A stretch of 64,000 nt of DNA from Taenia hydatigena (GCA_036345935.2 JADWOT020001500.1:212001-276000); one strand, 5' to 3'; counted from the stretch's first letter, positions 12,380 to 25,761 are shown. The notes: a model not told the origin generated them from the sequence alone. Numbers and translations: made by a program.

Positions 12380-15300
12380 CTACATTGTTTCCACTCCTTC
12401 CATGTGTTCTACCTAACTCCGACGCATCCTTTTTAATTTTACCCATCACTGCACCAGGCCAGAGGAAGCAAGGCAGATTGCCTCCCGAATTCGCGTTAGC
12501 GTAAAACGACTCACACAAACGCCTTCTAGAAATTGGAAAGTCATGGGTTGAAGAAGCTGACCAGTGTCGAGAACTTGGAAAGTCAAGTCGTCCTAAATTT
12601 CAAGGAAAGCACCTAAACTGCTCAGAGAGGCACCAAAGCCAACCCAGCTGTTTCGCTTGAAGTGTCCTTTAAAAGGCCGCAGTCGTACCCATGAACAACT
12701 TAAGTGAGATCAGACTCGGTTGATTCATATTGCCGACAACAAGAGCAGAAAGCGTTGCGAGTTGCAAAGAGCTCATCTGGGCCGACCAAGGTTTGTGAAG
12801 CACAAGATAGATACCAGTGAAGCTAAACCCATCCGCCAACCACTTAGACCCATACCACGCACTTGCTGGGAGTAAACGGCCTAATGGTACGGAGCAGTCA
12901 AAACATAGTTGCACATTTATCAGAGTCACGTGATCGCACATGGAGTATAAGCATCCATCCATCCAAAAGTCGTATCTAAGACAGACGCATTCCTGTTACT
13001 CAGTATAAACATTGTTAGATGCATTACTCAGATTTAAGTAATTGTGCCTTCTTAACTTAGAAGCAGGGTACTAGCGTGTGGAAGTGGTGGGGAAATATAG
13101 AGGAAAGCCACCCTGTGTAGCTACCTTTAATTTACGAATGATGGAAACTTTGAAGAAGCATACATCATTGGACATTATCCCAGCTTGGAGAGAGAGATAT
13201 TGACATCTCAATTGTTGAGGATTGGGGATTTGGAGTCTTAAGCTGCTTCCCGTTTGGGTGATGCCGAAAGACATTATCGATCTTTTCAATGTCTCCTTCC
13301 CCCTTCAGCGCATGGTCTTCAGGGTCCACACGGACTAATTGCGGCTATAGGCCGCTTTGAGTGGCGGAACTTGTGTCTACACCAGAGTTACACACCACAG
13401 ACATTTGAAACTGCGAGACGAAAACAAGCGTGGATTAGAGAAAGCCTTAGCAAGTACGAAGGAAATAAGGTCTAACTAGAAGCACTGCTTTCATATCTGC
13501 ATGAGCAATCATAATGCAGCGGTGTAATGTGAAGCACTAAGCGCTAGTTCACGCCATACGCGAAAAAGATCATTTACCAGGAATGACAGAACAACGGTAG
13601 TGCCTGTGTACAACAAAGTGCGATAATGAACCAAGACGTCTACACTCGTGGATATCAATACCAGGAGGAGACGTCAACCTACTCGACAATTGTACATTTG
13701 AGTTGTGCATACGTCTACCGGTCAGTGGCAATCCAGCAAAAGTTGAGATTCACTCAACCCACACGGTGGCAATTCCTGATAAAATTAAGTGGTTGGGAAA
13801 AATTTCCGATGTCCAGTGTCTGATTAGCACCCAGTATAACCTGCCGTAAAAATGTGCAAGGGGCGAATGCGTTTGTGCTAATGCTTGCGCCAATTTAAGC
13901 ACAAAATTCTTTCTTCGTTTGGAGGGCAATGAAGGAAAGAGTAATCACCTTCCGAACAATCTGTCATGCATGTCAAGATCAGTCCCTGAGTAACATACAA
14001 AGAGCTCATTCAGCTTAATCAGACCAAAACATCCCTCCACCTTCCCATTAACCCCACCGCACCACCGCACAATGTCTTTGGGTGTGTCTGCTATTGCAGC
14101 ATCCTATCCTCTATTGTGCTAAACTAAAAGGACATCACAACCGGGCTGTTTAGATAACGATTTGATGCGATAGGTGTGCAACTGTCCATTCCGTACACGC
14201 ACTGCGGTCCGGGCGTCGTCAGCTGAGTCCCAACCAAGATCGAACAGCACCAGACTATTTGCACTAATGAAATGTAGACCACAGCCACCTGTTTTGTTGC
14301 TTTACATGAAGACGAACCCTGGCAACTGTGGAACGGATGCATAGGATGTGGAAAATAACGCACATGCTAAATCCGTTTATGATCAAAGCGATTATATTTT
14401 AGAGAGAATTTGTGAGTGGGGGTAAAAATCGCAGTGGTCATTCTAAGTAAAAACAGTGCACATCGAGAGCTCATTCAAGAGAAAGGACAAGAAAAAAACT
14501 GCAAATAAAGCGTATAAGATCTACTTAACAACCTCTCTACCTTAAAAATGGTAAGCACCTGTAGACACAAGGCAGAGGTGGCACAGGATAAAAGGCGTGG
14601 GAAAAGAACTTGAAGCTGGGCCGATAGAAATTGTTAAATTTCATGCGTTAAAAAGCTAAGAAGCTTAAACCTATTGATGAGTTAATTACATGCTCGGGGG
14701 CGGGAATAGCGAAGTTACACCAAAATTGCCTGCCATACCAAACAACCGAACCGAAATGTCTGCCCATTCATTGCACATTTTCAAAAAGACAGAACTTCAA
14801 ATGAGCCAATAAGAGACCTAAGGACCAAATAAAACAGTGCAAAGAGGCGGTTTAGCAGAATTGTTGCATGCCCCACCTTTTGAGTTCGAAACGCGAAAAC
14901 CCCAACGCTCCACCAAGAGTCTCTTAATGGATTGATGTGTACGCTTCGCAAGCTAACAAGAGGCAAGAGACCCTACCTCGCCATGCAGCCGCCTTTAAAA
15001 TTCCTTCAAAATACTGGCTTTTACGAGGAAGTCACAGAAATGAATAAAATCAGCAAAACCGATGCCATACACGAAGACCGATTAACAGGAGCCCTGTTAC
15101 TCGTTCATTAGAAGTCGAGGATTGGCATTGGCCATGAAAAAAGGGAAACGGATGATTTCCGATTATCAATCACCCTCCCCAAAGGCGCTTTAAAAACAAA
15201 GTAATACCTAATCGAAATCTTGCAAATGTCTAGGCATGGGCAAATAAGAAACGAATGCAAACGAAGAGAACAGCACAATGGATTTGTTAACCACTCTGAC

Positions 15301-16739
15301 GATGATAAGAGAGCCCACCACACTAAAATGAAGAAATCATCTCATGCGTTGCATTAAACATAGAAGCGATGACAGAGTGGGAAGAAGCAATAACGCAGAG
15401 GCCAGTCGTGAAAACGCCACGCGTCAAGCGCTCGATGATATGTCTCGTGGCTCTTGTGATTAACACACTTCGATTTAATCATCCCTGGTTGAGTCCGAAA
15501 ACCCTGTGGGTAGGTATTGACTGAGTTGTACATTCCCTGATGAATAACGACGCAGCCCTTGAGACAAATGTAGATGGACAATGTTTATCCCCATTATGGG
15601 TCCCGTGTCCCCGTGGCTGAGGCCAAACTGATAGATAAGACCACACTGGTGAGTCACGCGGCCATTTTGTCAGCGTCCAGTGGTTTTGAACAAACAAACA
15701 GCCAACACTGGTCATGCGTGATCCCTTTCTTGACGCCCTATTCTTGTGCTACAGACGCTATGCTTAGTCTAAAGAATGGCTATTACCTGCACTTCGAAGG
15801 AAAACGGCTTCGGGAGCACAAGAAAGAACGCCGACACAGTTCTGCACTGACATGATGCCTAATGTGATCTACCTAGCCTTCCAACATCGCTACACATCAT
15901 CTTTAGCAAAACTTGCATTCTTAGAGGCACCTTAATTGACGCCTGTCTCCCTCTCTTAACTTTAGTCGGTGCAAAGACTAGCAGATTGAGCAATCTATCA
16001 GCATCGAATTGATTTTTTTACCTCCCCCAGTTAGCTTCATATCTCGATGACTAAGGTACCTTTCTCCAACGTGTCTGCCATTCGAAGTGATGAATTTTTC
16101 GCCATTTAAATACCTTCTGTAAACAAGTTCATCTCGACCAGTCTCACATATCTATCGTATGCTGTCACAGTTGGCCACTACACATGCCGCAAGTAAAAAG
16201 TGGGCAGAAAAATAGAATGATAGGTGGAACAATAGACAGTTGAGTGCGTTGATAGGTTAGCAGACAGAGAGATTGAGATATACAGAGTGGCAGCCAGGTC
16301 ATTAGACAGCCGACACTGGCTTTACCGCCCACCCAGCCGCCGCCTCCAATTATCCGCTAGGAAACCGATCAATTCAATGAACAAAGAACAGGGATGTAAC
16401 TGGGCAAAAGAAGGAGTTTAATAACAGCCGATATCGTCAATTGCTAGAACATACGGTTGGCGGACCGTATGCACTAAACCTTGACATGTCTATGATGGCG
16501 GTATCCCCTTCTACCCTCCTTAATACCTAATGCATATACAGCTCTGCCGTATCTCGCACGGGCATGACAGCAATCAAAGACGATGAATATTACGTGTAAT
16601 AGAACAAGCGCGCGTGTGCGTGTGTGCTCAAAACAGCAGAACACAATCGTGCACAAGACAGCTAAACATAATAAGGCATTCTATTTCTTCCCGCTATGAG
16701 CAACTTCCAATCTAAGCATTATTAGTAGCAACAATGTAA
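12380..16739. other. Gene-poor stretch
   Basis: Mostly featureless. 13254-13475 (plus) holds a 73-codon frame whose second part, after an acceptor-like 'gtcttcag' at 13321, looks protein-like (ETARRKQAWIRESLSKYEG), but I cannot place it. 16240-16300 is purine-rich ('gcagacagagagattgag'). No RNA gene or clear transposon was seen. Confidence 0.4.
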
Positions 16740-17060
16740 TCAGAATAGAGCAATGCTTCCCAGAAACACCCACCAAGAGGGTGTCAGGGAGGTGTTAATG
16801 TTAGCATCTCCGACAGCCAGATGTTCTGACTAAGATAAAGCGATTTCAACATGTTCGCTCACATCAGACAGTCGTACAATTGTTCCAACGCTACATACTG
16901 TATCGATAAAGCAAAACGGATGGAGACGATAAGTATACAAATAGGTCCATGGACAGCGAAGTATACATATTGCCTCACTTTCGACTGTCTATCCAACAAA
17001 ACCCTACCAATCAAATAACTAAATCAACAGGCAAGTGAAAAGAGCGCAAGTAAACAAACA
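16740..17060 (+). repeat. Repeat family F3, copy A
   Basis: Collinear with 19960-20320. 'gagggtgtcagggaggtgttaa' against 'aggaaggtgtcagttttagc' (16776 and 19987), 'gttagcatctccgacagcc' against 'ttagcacctccaagaatcg', and 'aaaaccctaccaatcaaata' (17000) against 'aaatccctaccaaccgaat' (20260). Short, old, noncoding; it may be a SINE or an LTR fragment, but no Pol III box is visible. Confidence 0.5.
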
Positions 17061-17954
17061 GATGAAGTTTGACGCCTGCCGTCCACGAACTACTGACCGT
17101 CAAGAATATTGACGTGGCTAACCTACACTTTTGTCTGTCTCCACACTGCCTGTCAGTCAACTATTAGCACCACTGCATTGCTACAGGAGAAGTGAACAAG
17201 CCAAGGTAATTAGTGGGTCGTTTTCAAAGTCATCATCGTGACATTACGTTTCCCACAAACACTTCATTCATCAGTAATTCGGAGGCAGACATCCCTACAT
17301 CTACTGCTTCTGATAATGATAAATGTGCATAGTTTGGTGGCTTAGGCAAGGAACAATAAACAGTCGATTTCACTCAGTGCCACCTAGTAGATAGTCCCAT
17401 CAACTTCGCAAAACAATGAGAAGTAAACCAGCAGCAAGCTTTCAAATAACAAGAAGTTTCAGTAGAATATGCTCCTTTAACACAGAAGTATTCAGCGCCA
17501 ATGCTACCGTCCCGATTTAGAAAGAAGTTCACTTATTCAAAAGCAATGCCTGCAGTCCGTTGCAGAAGCTCACACGTAGCATGACGCAAATCAATCTCTC
17601 TTACCTAGCAACATCCAGCACACACAATCCAGTAACAACAAATTTGACACACGTTGTAATGACCATAAACAACTTCTCTAAATGAAACTTCTCAAAAAAC
17701 ACATACATATTCATTGAATCCCGCTAAACACGACCTGCCCCATTTAGGCCTCCATGACAATACAAGTGATCGACAAACGTACACTACTTACCCATCTAAC
17801 CGGAAAAAAAACAAAACAAAATGCGCAAGTCAGAACTGTCAATACTTCATGTATACCAGTGCTGGATGAAAGCACCAAAACAACTGATGGCAGCAAACAA
17901 GTGAAACATGTGGAAGATAAAATAGTAAGAGGAGGCACAGTTAGTCCTTCCTAA
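17061..17954. other. Gene-free stretch
   Basis: No supported feature between F3 copy A and F1 copy 3. Confidence 0.4.
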
Positions 17955-18900
17955 GTCAGCGTTGGATCCCCATTCAACAGGCAGTGATTGCGGCTTAATG
18001 CAAAAGATTACACTTCGCAGTCAGGCGTTGCACCTCATCAAAGTAGATAGACAGCAAGTAAACGGTATTTACAAGTGGGACTTTTCAGATGTGCATAAAA
18101 ATGCGCATCTATACGCACCTATGAATTGGCAGGTTCCTTCTTCCATCTATCCACAATCTTCACACTCATTGACTTGGCCCTTTTCGCCTACCACCTCACA
18201 ACGCGGGAGTCACGACACGGCACCGCTTGCGCCCTACTTTGCAGACTTCCAACAGTTTCGGCAAAATAATCCATCAGCGAACGTTGATTGCCAAAACGAC
18301 ATTCAGCGGTGGTACAGCCTTAACGAAACACCTGTCCTTTGCACTTCGGGGAAATATTACTGGTATGCCGCTTCATTTGTTCAGTCATCTCTATTTCTCG
18401 CAGCAGAATTCAATATTCGCATCCACCCATCACCTGCGCCAACAAATATTCCCTCCAAAAAACGTCCTCGTATCAGCAGGAACAGGCTGAGTATTCGAGA
18501 AGCAGTATCGATCAAGCCGATGGATAGACATTTTGTGTGACGATCGCGTAGAATGCACGTTGAAGTCTCGTTCGTGGCAGAATGTTTACGACCTTGGCTT
18601 AGGTTTATTCAGATCGCGCCTACTGAAGCTGAAGGCGGCGACATTCTGCTCATAAATGGAGGAAAAGTGCTCAAGCACCCTACTAATATGGCTACTGCAA
18701 CAATTTGGATAATGCAGCTGTTACATTGCATTTGTGAGGACTTTGAGAAAAGGATTAACGACGAATTCGCTGGAACACAACGTTGATCAAGCCATTTCCT
18801 GGGCAGAAACCCATTCGTGCCAATGCGAATTGGAATGCAGTAGAAAGGCCATGACTTCAAATTTGACAATTTTTCTGTAATCCCTCGGAGCTTATTAGAT
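17955..18900 (+). repeat. Repeat family F1, copy 3 (longest open frame of the family)
   Basis: Contains an open frame of 192 codons (17962-18540), closed by TGA, followed almost at once in another frame by MHVEVSFVAECLRPWLRF (18553-18786). Both parts align with copy 1 in the same order, and the second also with copies 4 and 5. The first frame is rich in S, P, N and Q with no recognised domain. Because sister copies keep similar residues although many bases differ, I think an ancestral coding segment lay here, now broken into two frames. What the protein did is unknown. Confidence 0.6.
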
Positions 18901-19959
18901 GCGCCACCACAAACAGGTACGTTATTGACATCCTTAAGATCCGGACCATCATTGACACCAATTGAAGCCTGAAATTTAACAGTTCTTTACAATCTGAAGC
19001 CAACAGACCCTATTTTACTAAAATACAGCAACCTATCAACCATGCCGACAGACGACATACAAAATACGGCCGATGACATTGAAACCCTTGAAAGAGAAGA
19101 AAGACTTTCTATTAAATACCTCCCTACTCCTAAAAACACACAAATACACAAAAAACTTAATTAAAAATCCCCTGCAGGTGCATGAAAATCACAACCCATC
19201 CATCGTTAAACGCAGATTTATAGAATAATCTGCGTATATCCATAAAATATTTGCGGATAATTAAATGAGGAATTAAACATCGCGCAACCTTGAAAATAAC
19301 CATTTTAGGATTAAAAAATATGTTCAAGCATCATGCAATACAAGTGGGAATTGAAGCGCTACCCTTGAGCAGGCTAGCGAATTTGCTACAAATCAAAAGC
19401 AGTATAGTGGCTTCTGTCATCTCCAATGAATCCACCACTCGTCACACACGAAGTTCTAATTTGCTTCCCACCTTTCGCATTAAGGGTGCACTTAAGGTGA
19501 CGTAAATTTACACGATGAACTAGGATGAGGCGCATTTGCCACATCTCTTTGCCTTCTGTCTTGTAATCCTTGAACGAATAGATCGGAGCTAAAGCATTTC
19601 AGTGCGAACATGGGGTGGACGGGACACTACTCCCTCTTGGCCCCGAGAAATTCTAACGTAACCTCCATCACGAGATTTACAATGGCTGCCTCATGGTCTC
19701 CCAGTGATCCGTTCCAACAACCAAGGTTTTGCAATAATTCCTCGTCCCATTAGCACACAACTTAGGTACTGCCCTTGTTGAGTGTCTTCATCTGCAGAAG
19801 GCAGTGCCTTTGTTCACTAAATAGGTCGGTGGGGATAGCTCTGGTGAACTCTCCATCCTTTCATTGTTTGATTGATGATCCAAATATTGTCGAGATAATC
19901 TTCTACTTAAGCGTTCTTAGCAGTGGTGATGAAATCGAATTGAAGCAATACCGACCGAA
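18901..19959. other. Gene-free stretch
   Basis: AT-rich DNA without a supported gene; the open frame 19290-19505 has no known motif. Confidence 0.4.
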
Positions 19960-20320
19960 AGCACCCGCCATAAAGAGAGTAAGGCAGGAAGGTGTCAGTT
20001 TTAGCACCTCCAAGAATCGGATGGTTCTGTAGAAGGTGTGCAGATCTTGACTAACCCACGCGCACAGGGCGGAGAAAACGGTCCAACGCAATATATTGTG
20101 CTGCTGTTGCAGTGAAGCAGTAAAGGAAGGAGGTAGTGAGTTTGACACACAGAACGGGAGACCATCAGGCATTCAGTAAACAGAAAACGCAATGACAATG
20201 CAAGTAGCTCCACAGAAAAAAAGTAGTAACTCCTGCTCCTTTGCCTGCTCATTTACTCAAATCCCTACCAACCGAATAGCCAGATAAATAGACAAGTTGA
20301 GAGTAAGTTCATTAATCTTA
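19960..20320 (+). repeat. Repeat family F3, copy B
   Basis: Direct-orientation partner of 16740-17060, about 3.2 kb away, with the same ordered anchors. F1 copy 3 lies between them. Confidence 0.5.
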
Positions 20321-20759
20321 ATGATTGCTAACGCACGAAAATGCAGGTGGGATCGAACTCACATCTGGTCTGTCCCTACGACTCGTCAATCATTTATTGG
20401 CCCTGTGGCAAGACTGTTTACTACTGTTGCTAAGGGAACGCGGAGGACCACGCAGAGGCTATCACATCACTGTGGCAGCAGGGATAGGCACTCCGAGATG
20501 ACTAGTGTATTTCCTCAAAGGTAGTCAAAATGCACCGCATTTTCAGTGGGCGTCTCAGTTATGGAAACTTCAGAAGCGATCATCCCAAGAAGCCTCATAT
20601 GATGGCGAAAATTGTATAGTTCCTTATTTTGAGTCCTTCGCATTCTCTCTGTTCTCAGCTTCATAAACACAAACAACAACTGCCAAATGAACCGAAAAAT
20701 GTCTAATGGTTTCGTATAATTTAATCGGGTCTAAAATAGAAATATAAGGCATTCTATAA

Positions 20760-21960
20760 AGTTGGAAGGCATTAGGAGGAAGCAGAGCAGTGGCAACTTT
20801 TCTAGTCAATAACGTATTTGCTGAAGCATGCTTACTTGGTGCAAAAATGGCTTATAAAGAAGAGCACTTATTTGGAGGTAGAAATTACATTCCACTGCAG
20901 ATAGTTACAGGAGTTATGACGCCGATCAATGCATCACACTTATCAACGCCCAATACGCTTCATCGGCTGACAGTAGGATCAGAACATTAAGGTAAGCACT
21001 CCGAAAACTTCCCCCCATTGTATTAAATAAAAATCATGGGAACGTATGCGCTCAAACTAAAAACGAAACAAGTGACACGGTCAATTATAAAAATGGGTAA
21101 TTTTAGTCAGTGCCGTAAATGGATGTTAATGCGCACAAATGCTAGATCTGCTAATAGTTAATGGATAGCAGTAGTAGCATAAACGCCCCCCCCCCCCCAA
21201 GATCTGCACAAACAAGTGGACCACACAGGGAATTGGGAAGCACGGAATAACTCTAACAAGGGCACAGTTATCTGCAAGTCGCCCAAATACGATTCCTATC
21301 CAATCGGCAATGCCTACCGCAGATGCAGAAGACTACACTTGGTGATCAGAAGGCATGCTTAATTAAACTAAATAAATGAAAATGTAGCATAACGCAATGC
21401 AAACTCATGGATGTATGATTAGGCATGCTTAAAATTTGGAGAGTTCTTCCTCATCATATCCGAACTTTCAACCCGCACCCACGGCTGATGCTTCCTGTCT
21501 ACAAAGTCATAAAACTGGAAATTGCTGCATTATGCCACATTCAGCTGACTTCCAGCGATTCCACTGAAGAGAGCATGAAGCTGGCATACCGCGTCGAGTG
21601 TGCTCACGTCTTCGTTTTCAGTAGCATAGTTCAAGGCTCTAGTTCAAGAGGTTTCAAACCAAAAAACCGCCTCCGTGCCTGTGGAAGCGAAATCAACTGT
21701 AAGGAAATAATCATATTCATAGTGAGGCTCTGCGATAAACTTACCAATCGAATCAGCCGAGTGACGCCTTGTTTAAGAGCAATTAGACTGCACGTCGACA
21801 TCCCGCTCCTAGAAGAATCTTTACCACCTTGTCATGTGTTTGCTCAAATCATGCTTGCTGATTCTGCAGATGAGACTTATCAGTTCTCCGACGGAAAAGA
21901 GCGTGCCTAAGTTCCTTTTTTGAAGATGCTACAGCTGCATCCACGCTGAGCCCCATAGAA
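20760..21960 (+). repeat. Repeat family F1, copy 4
   Basis: Holds two peptide blocks shared with the inverted copy at 38.2-38.75 kb. The first is NYIPLQIVTGVMTPINAS (about 20882) against NCIPLQTVTRNVTPANTS. The second is VRLCDKLTNRIS (about 21724) against VRFCEKLSNQIS, followed by LHVDIPLLEESLPPCHVFAQ (about 21790), which is shared with copies 1, 3 and 5. An open frame of 161 codons (21425-21910) covers the second part. About 700 nt separate the blocks here but almost none in copy 5, so an insertion here or a deletion there is likely. A 13-C run lies inside. Confidence 0.65.
21186..21198 (+). repeat. Poly-C run (13 nt)
   Basis: An uninterrupted homopolymer of 13 C inside F1 copy 4. Such runs are prone to length change and to assembly error. 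Confidence 0.9.
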
Positions 21961-22208
21961 ACAATAGATCTTACCTTAATGGATGATAGAACAACTTGTA
22001 TGGTATAACTGCCGTAACGGAATTGTGGGAAGACATAAAGAGGAGAGACAATGGTGGCTTCTGTCCCTAAACACTAATATCGAGGATGCCAGGCATTGAG
22101 AAATATCGAAGCCATTCACAAACTGAAAGTTGTTCTTATCTGAGCAACGCACGAAAAACGAAAATTCCAGTTTCAGATTTTGTTTCCTTCAGTTAGCATC
22201 GACGCATA

Positions 22209-22214
22209 TTTATT
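22209..22214 (-). promoter_or_regulatory. Poly(A) signal AATAAA
   Basis: A perfect AATAAA on the minus strand, 14 nt beyond the stop codon of the candidate last exon at 22229-22330. Confidence 0.5.
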
Positions 22215-22228
22215 GTAAAATAAGGAGC

Positions 22229-22330
22229 CTACACATTCTGATCCACCTCCGATTCCGCATACTTCTTCCTGCTTTTCTTACCAGATAGAATCTCTCCATC
22301 CGGGACTCCGCCTCCATTGTGGTCAGTAAG
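22229..22330 (-). CDS. Candidate last exon, unknown protein (33 residues)
   Basis: On the minus strand a good acceptor ('ctctagctatgcag') opens a phase-0 frame of 33 codons. It is glycine-rich at first and then highly charged (GKKSRKKYAESEVDQNV), ending in TAG with AATAAA shortly after. Acceptor, open frame, stop and poly(A) signal together make a reasonable terminal exon. Inside it, 'atctg|gtaaga' would be a strong donor, so the exon could instead end after 49 nt and splice onward. It could belong to the gene with the RRM exons 4 kb upstream, but the phase does not join directly, so further exons would be needed. The lysine-rich tail might be a nuclear signal; this is inference. Confidence 0.45.
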   Translation of the reverse strand, partial: LTDHNGGGVPDGEILSGKKSRKKYAESEVDQNV

Positions 22331-25300
22331 CTGCATAGCTAGAGATAAAACACATGCATGCAGCAATGACCTTGAAGTTGACAAACCAACTATTCCAAAA
22401 GGGAGTAAAATAGTTTTTAAGAAATCTGTTCCAGGAAAAAACTGCATGAACTTCTAAGGTTTTTGCACATAACGCACTTTTATGCAAACAGCTGTGTATA
22501 GGTTTAGAGCCAATTATGGGGTGCAATTTCATACTTTAATTCAAAGAAAAAAGAATGCATTCAGGGTGAGCTGGTTATTTGCTTAATGGTAATGCGCATT
22601 AATAAATGCGTAAGCAAAAACCTAAGCTATTGATTGTCATGGAAAGATTGGATTCTCAGGAAGAACATCTATATTTGGCTTATAGAAAGGGACTAAGACT
22701 TCTAGCACGTTTTATGGGTTATCATGGTGAGCAGATGCAAAACGATTAACCAAACTCGCGTAGCGGGGACCAAGACCTAATCATCCTTTCACGTCAGCTG
22801 TCGCGACGTGTGCAAAGTTGAAATAAATACGCCCACAAGAATACCATGCCACTCATCCAATTTTTCGGCAGCCATAGGGGCAAATCACCACACCGTCACT
22901 TATGCATCATGGTTATCGAATTTGACCTAAAAACACGTTTAATTTGGAAGTTGGACTCAAAGACGAAAGAAACTTCGCTCAACACTGTGCGTGCCCTACG
23001 GCTAGACGCAGTATCTTATGCCTAAAGTCAGATTCACAAAACGGAGTACGGGATCAAATACAATTCCATCAAGGTAGAGCCTTGCGTATGTTTGCGAGTC
23101 AATTCTCCGTTGCAATTTTCAGTCATCCCTCCTTTGAATTTTGCAACAGTGCATTTGATTCCAACTGCCTTGAAGTCACAATTTTCTTCATACAATGGAG
23201 TGCGCTGATCACCATTTCTCTTAATTACTTTTACTCCTCTCATAATTGCTCTATCTCCTTCAAGGCAGTCTTCGTCACCCCGTACTTCTCGCCCCCTATT
23301 TTACTTGTTTATGTACCTTATCAACCATGTTTATGACGTCTGTAATACATTGTCTATTTGAACTACCGGTTCCGGTCAGGGCCACAGAGGTGGCCGTATT
23401 TTCCTAGCTGCGTAGGCTAGTCTCCAAGCCACGCCAGCAGCTCATTCCCCTCTGTCTGTTGAATATACACATTCTGCTCTGGTGTTTTGCTTTCTTTTGC
23501 CTTCAAGGGAAACTCGGGACGTTACAACGTCTATCATCGTCATCCACTCGCCCCTGTAAAGCTGCTCTACTTTTTTCCTTTCTCATGCCTCATTCCCAAA
23601 TATGCCGACCATGCATCTTTGTCCACTTGCACCGCTCAAGTTCTTCTCCTCTCTCATTTGTTTCCCAAATAGGGCACCTTTTCCTCACTAGCATAACATT
23701 GCTCCTGATAATTGTAGCATATACTAAACGTAAACCTGAGACTTTGGTGCTGGTGGTAACGTGATATCAGAATCGTGGGATAGAATAGTTAGGTTATAGG
23801 TACCCAACGCTAAACATGTTAGAGTGACAGCAAACAAGGTCATTTTGAAATGACGAGATGCAAAAAGGAGGTCAGCATTGTGGGAAGGAATTCCTTCATG
23901 TCTTTAGTGGCAATTAGCATTAGGATTCGATCGTTGCGGCACACATCCAGCCCAGCACCTAAAATAACACATTTACCATCGTAAATATAAGATTGCCAGT
24001 TGTTGAAGTTCTAGCCTAGAAGTCGATCTCATAAATACGATCGACAGAAAATGACTTATTTTCTTTTTTTCAGTCATCAGTGGCATACCCAGGAGGCTGT
24101 AAAATCGTCTGGGATGCGCAAAACTCAGGTTTAATGAAAATAAGGTATTCGCATATCAAATGTCTTATTAGGCTGTTAGCAACCTAACAGTGTTGACGTG
24201 ACCTTGGCTTTTGATTGATAATGGATGGTTGAAACAAAAGCATGCAAAATCTCTGATATGCGATGCTTGATGGGGAACAGTAACACTGAGCCAAGTCTGT
24301 AAGTCGCGTGGTGTGGCCCTGCGTTTAAGACAATTACAGTTCCTACCACGTCTCCACAATCTTGCGAAACTTTATTCCATTTGCAATTTTCATTGCTAGA
24401 ACTGTGCATGCAGAAAACGTACCGTTCCTCCTTTGTTTATCAATTTCGAGTTTTTTTGTGCTTAATCGCTGCTATAAGTCGATTCGCAAGTCCATCCATC
24501 TTCAGAGTAACTGTCCTCTTCATCAGAAGCGGTCCAATCCACTTCTGCATTATTGCTTGAACTGTGTGGAAAAGCGAGCGATTAGAGGTTAGTTATGCGC
24601 TTTTCTTAAAAAGTTTAGATTTTTCGGGAAAAATGAGGCCACTCGACATTATCAAATCAACTGGGACGTGCATAAGCCTGAGTCTCTACTATGCAAGTAC
24701 TACCAGCCTAAAAGCTTTTCTATGGTCCCGATCTAAGGGTAATGCCGGATGTCAATATGCCATGACTCAATTCCTAATTAGTGGTATTTTGCACTTTACA
24801 CTCCTCAAATACATCCAGCATAACAAGATGCTTTGTTTTCCTTGGTTTCTTGCGCACTCAAAACCTTTGAGAATAGGTATAACACTTAATGTCTGTTAAG
24901 TTGATTAGGGAACATGCGTTTCAAGTCATACTCTTACAAGCTTCTCGCCACTTACAGTCCCAACATTCAGTTTGCAGCATTTGCAATTACGATAGTGCAG
25001 CTTAACCATAGGAACACAAAACTCACTTGTACCCGATTTCTTCGTCGGATACCGAATCTGTCGAGGAATTACTTCGAACCCAAAGCCGGTCTACAGAATC
25101 GGAGTCATGGAAGGCACTGTCTCGGAAAAAGATATTACCTACTTGATATGTGTCGTTGAAACTGTACAAGGAATTGGGCATTTTAAGTGATATTTTCCCA
25201 TCTCGATAGGCTGCACAAACCGTACGAGGTGGTGATGTTATGGGAAACCACCAAATCTACTGATGATGCATGCAGTGAATTCAATAAAACAATGTTTAAT

Positions 25301-25600
25301 GCATCGTCAAATTAGGCCAATGACAGCTGTTGCAAGGTCTAAAAATCCAGAAGATCATGGCACTAAAAACGGGCACCAAATGCAATTCTATTGACGATTA
25401 CGAAAAATACAGCTTTCGAAAATCTCAACAATGTCGTGAGTGAAATGTGTACTGCTCTTCACCTGCAGTTCTTTCCTAATATGCATGGCACTCAACGCAT
25501 GTTGAGTTAAGTTTGGAGCAAGTGTATCAAGACAGTTGTCCAATACTGCAAGCACTCGTTAACTCCTGTTATAGTTTTTTACTAATTTACTGTGCCCACG
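22331..25600. other. Gene-free stretch (possibly intronic)
   Basis: No exon could be supported. Open frames at 22944-23336, 24362-24592 and 24564-24899 (plus) and 24176-24409 (minus) lack motifs or paired splice sites. If the 22.2 kb last exon and the 26-27 kb RRM exons form one gene, this would be its intron. Confidence 0.4.
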
Positions 25601-25675
25601 TAGCGGAGTGGTGCGTATGCATTACTCAACTCTTCTCGTGATAGCACTTGGATTTTAAGTCTATCAGAAGGATAC
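25601..25675 (+). repeat. Decayed tRNA-like sequence (SINE head or pseudogene)
   Basis: Starts with a perfect Pol III A box, TAGCGGAGTGG (25601-25611). About 50 nt later 'ttggattttaagtc' resembles a mutated B box. No proper anticodon arm could be drawn. Probably an old tRNA pseudogene or the head of a tRNA-derived SINE. Confidence 0.35.
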
Positions 25676-25761
25676 CCTGAACCGAAGTGAGGATCCAATA
25701 CCCTGGAGCGAAATGGGAACCAATGTGCAAAAGTAGATCAATGATGCTAGCCATGCATCCT

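Noticed and set aside
20346..20362. B-box-like string on the minus strand (GTGAGTTCGATCCCACC)
   Set aside because: No matching A box, and T-stem pairing is poor; not called as a tRNA.
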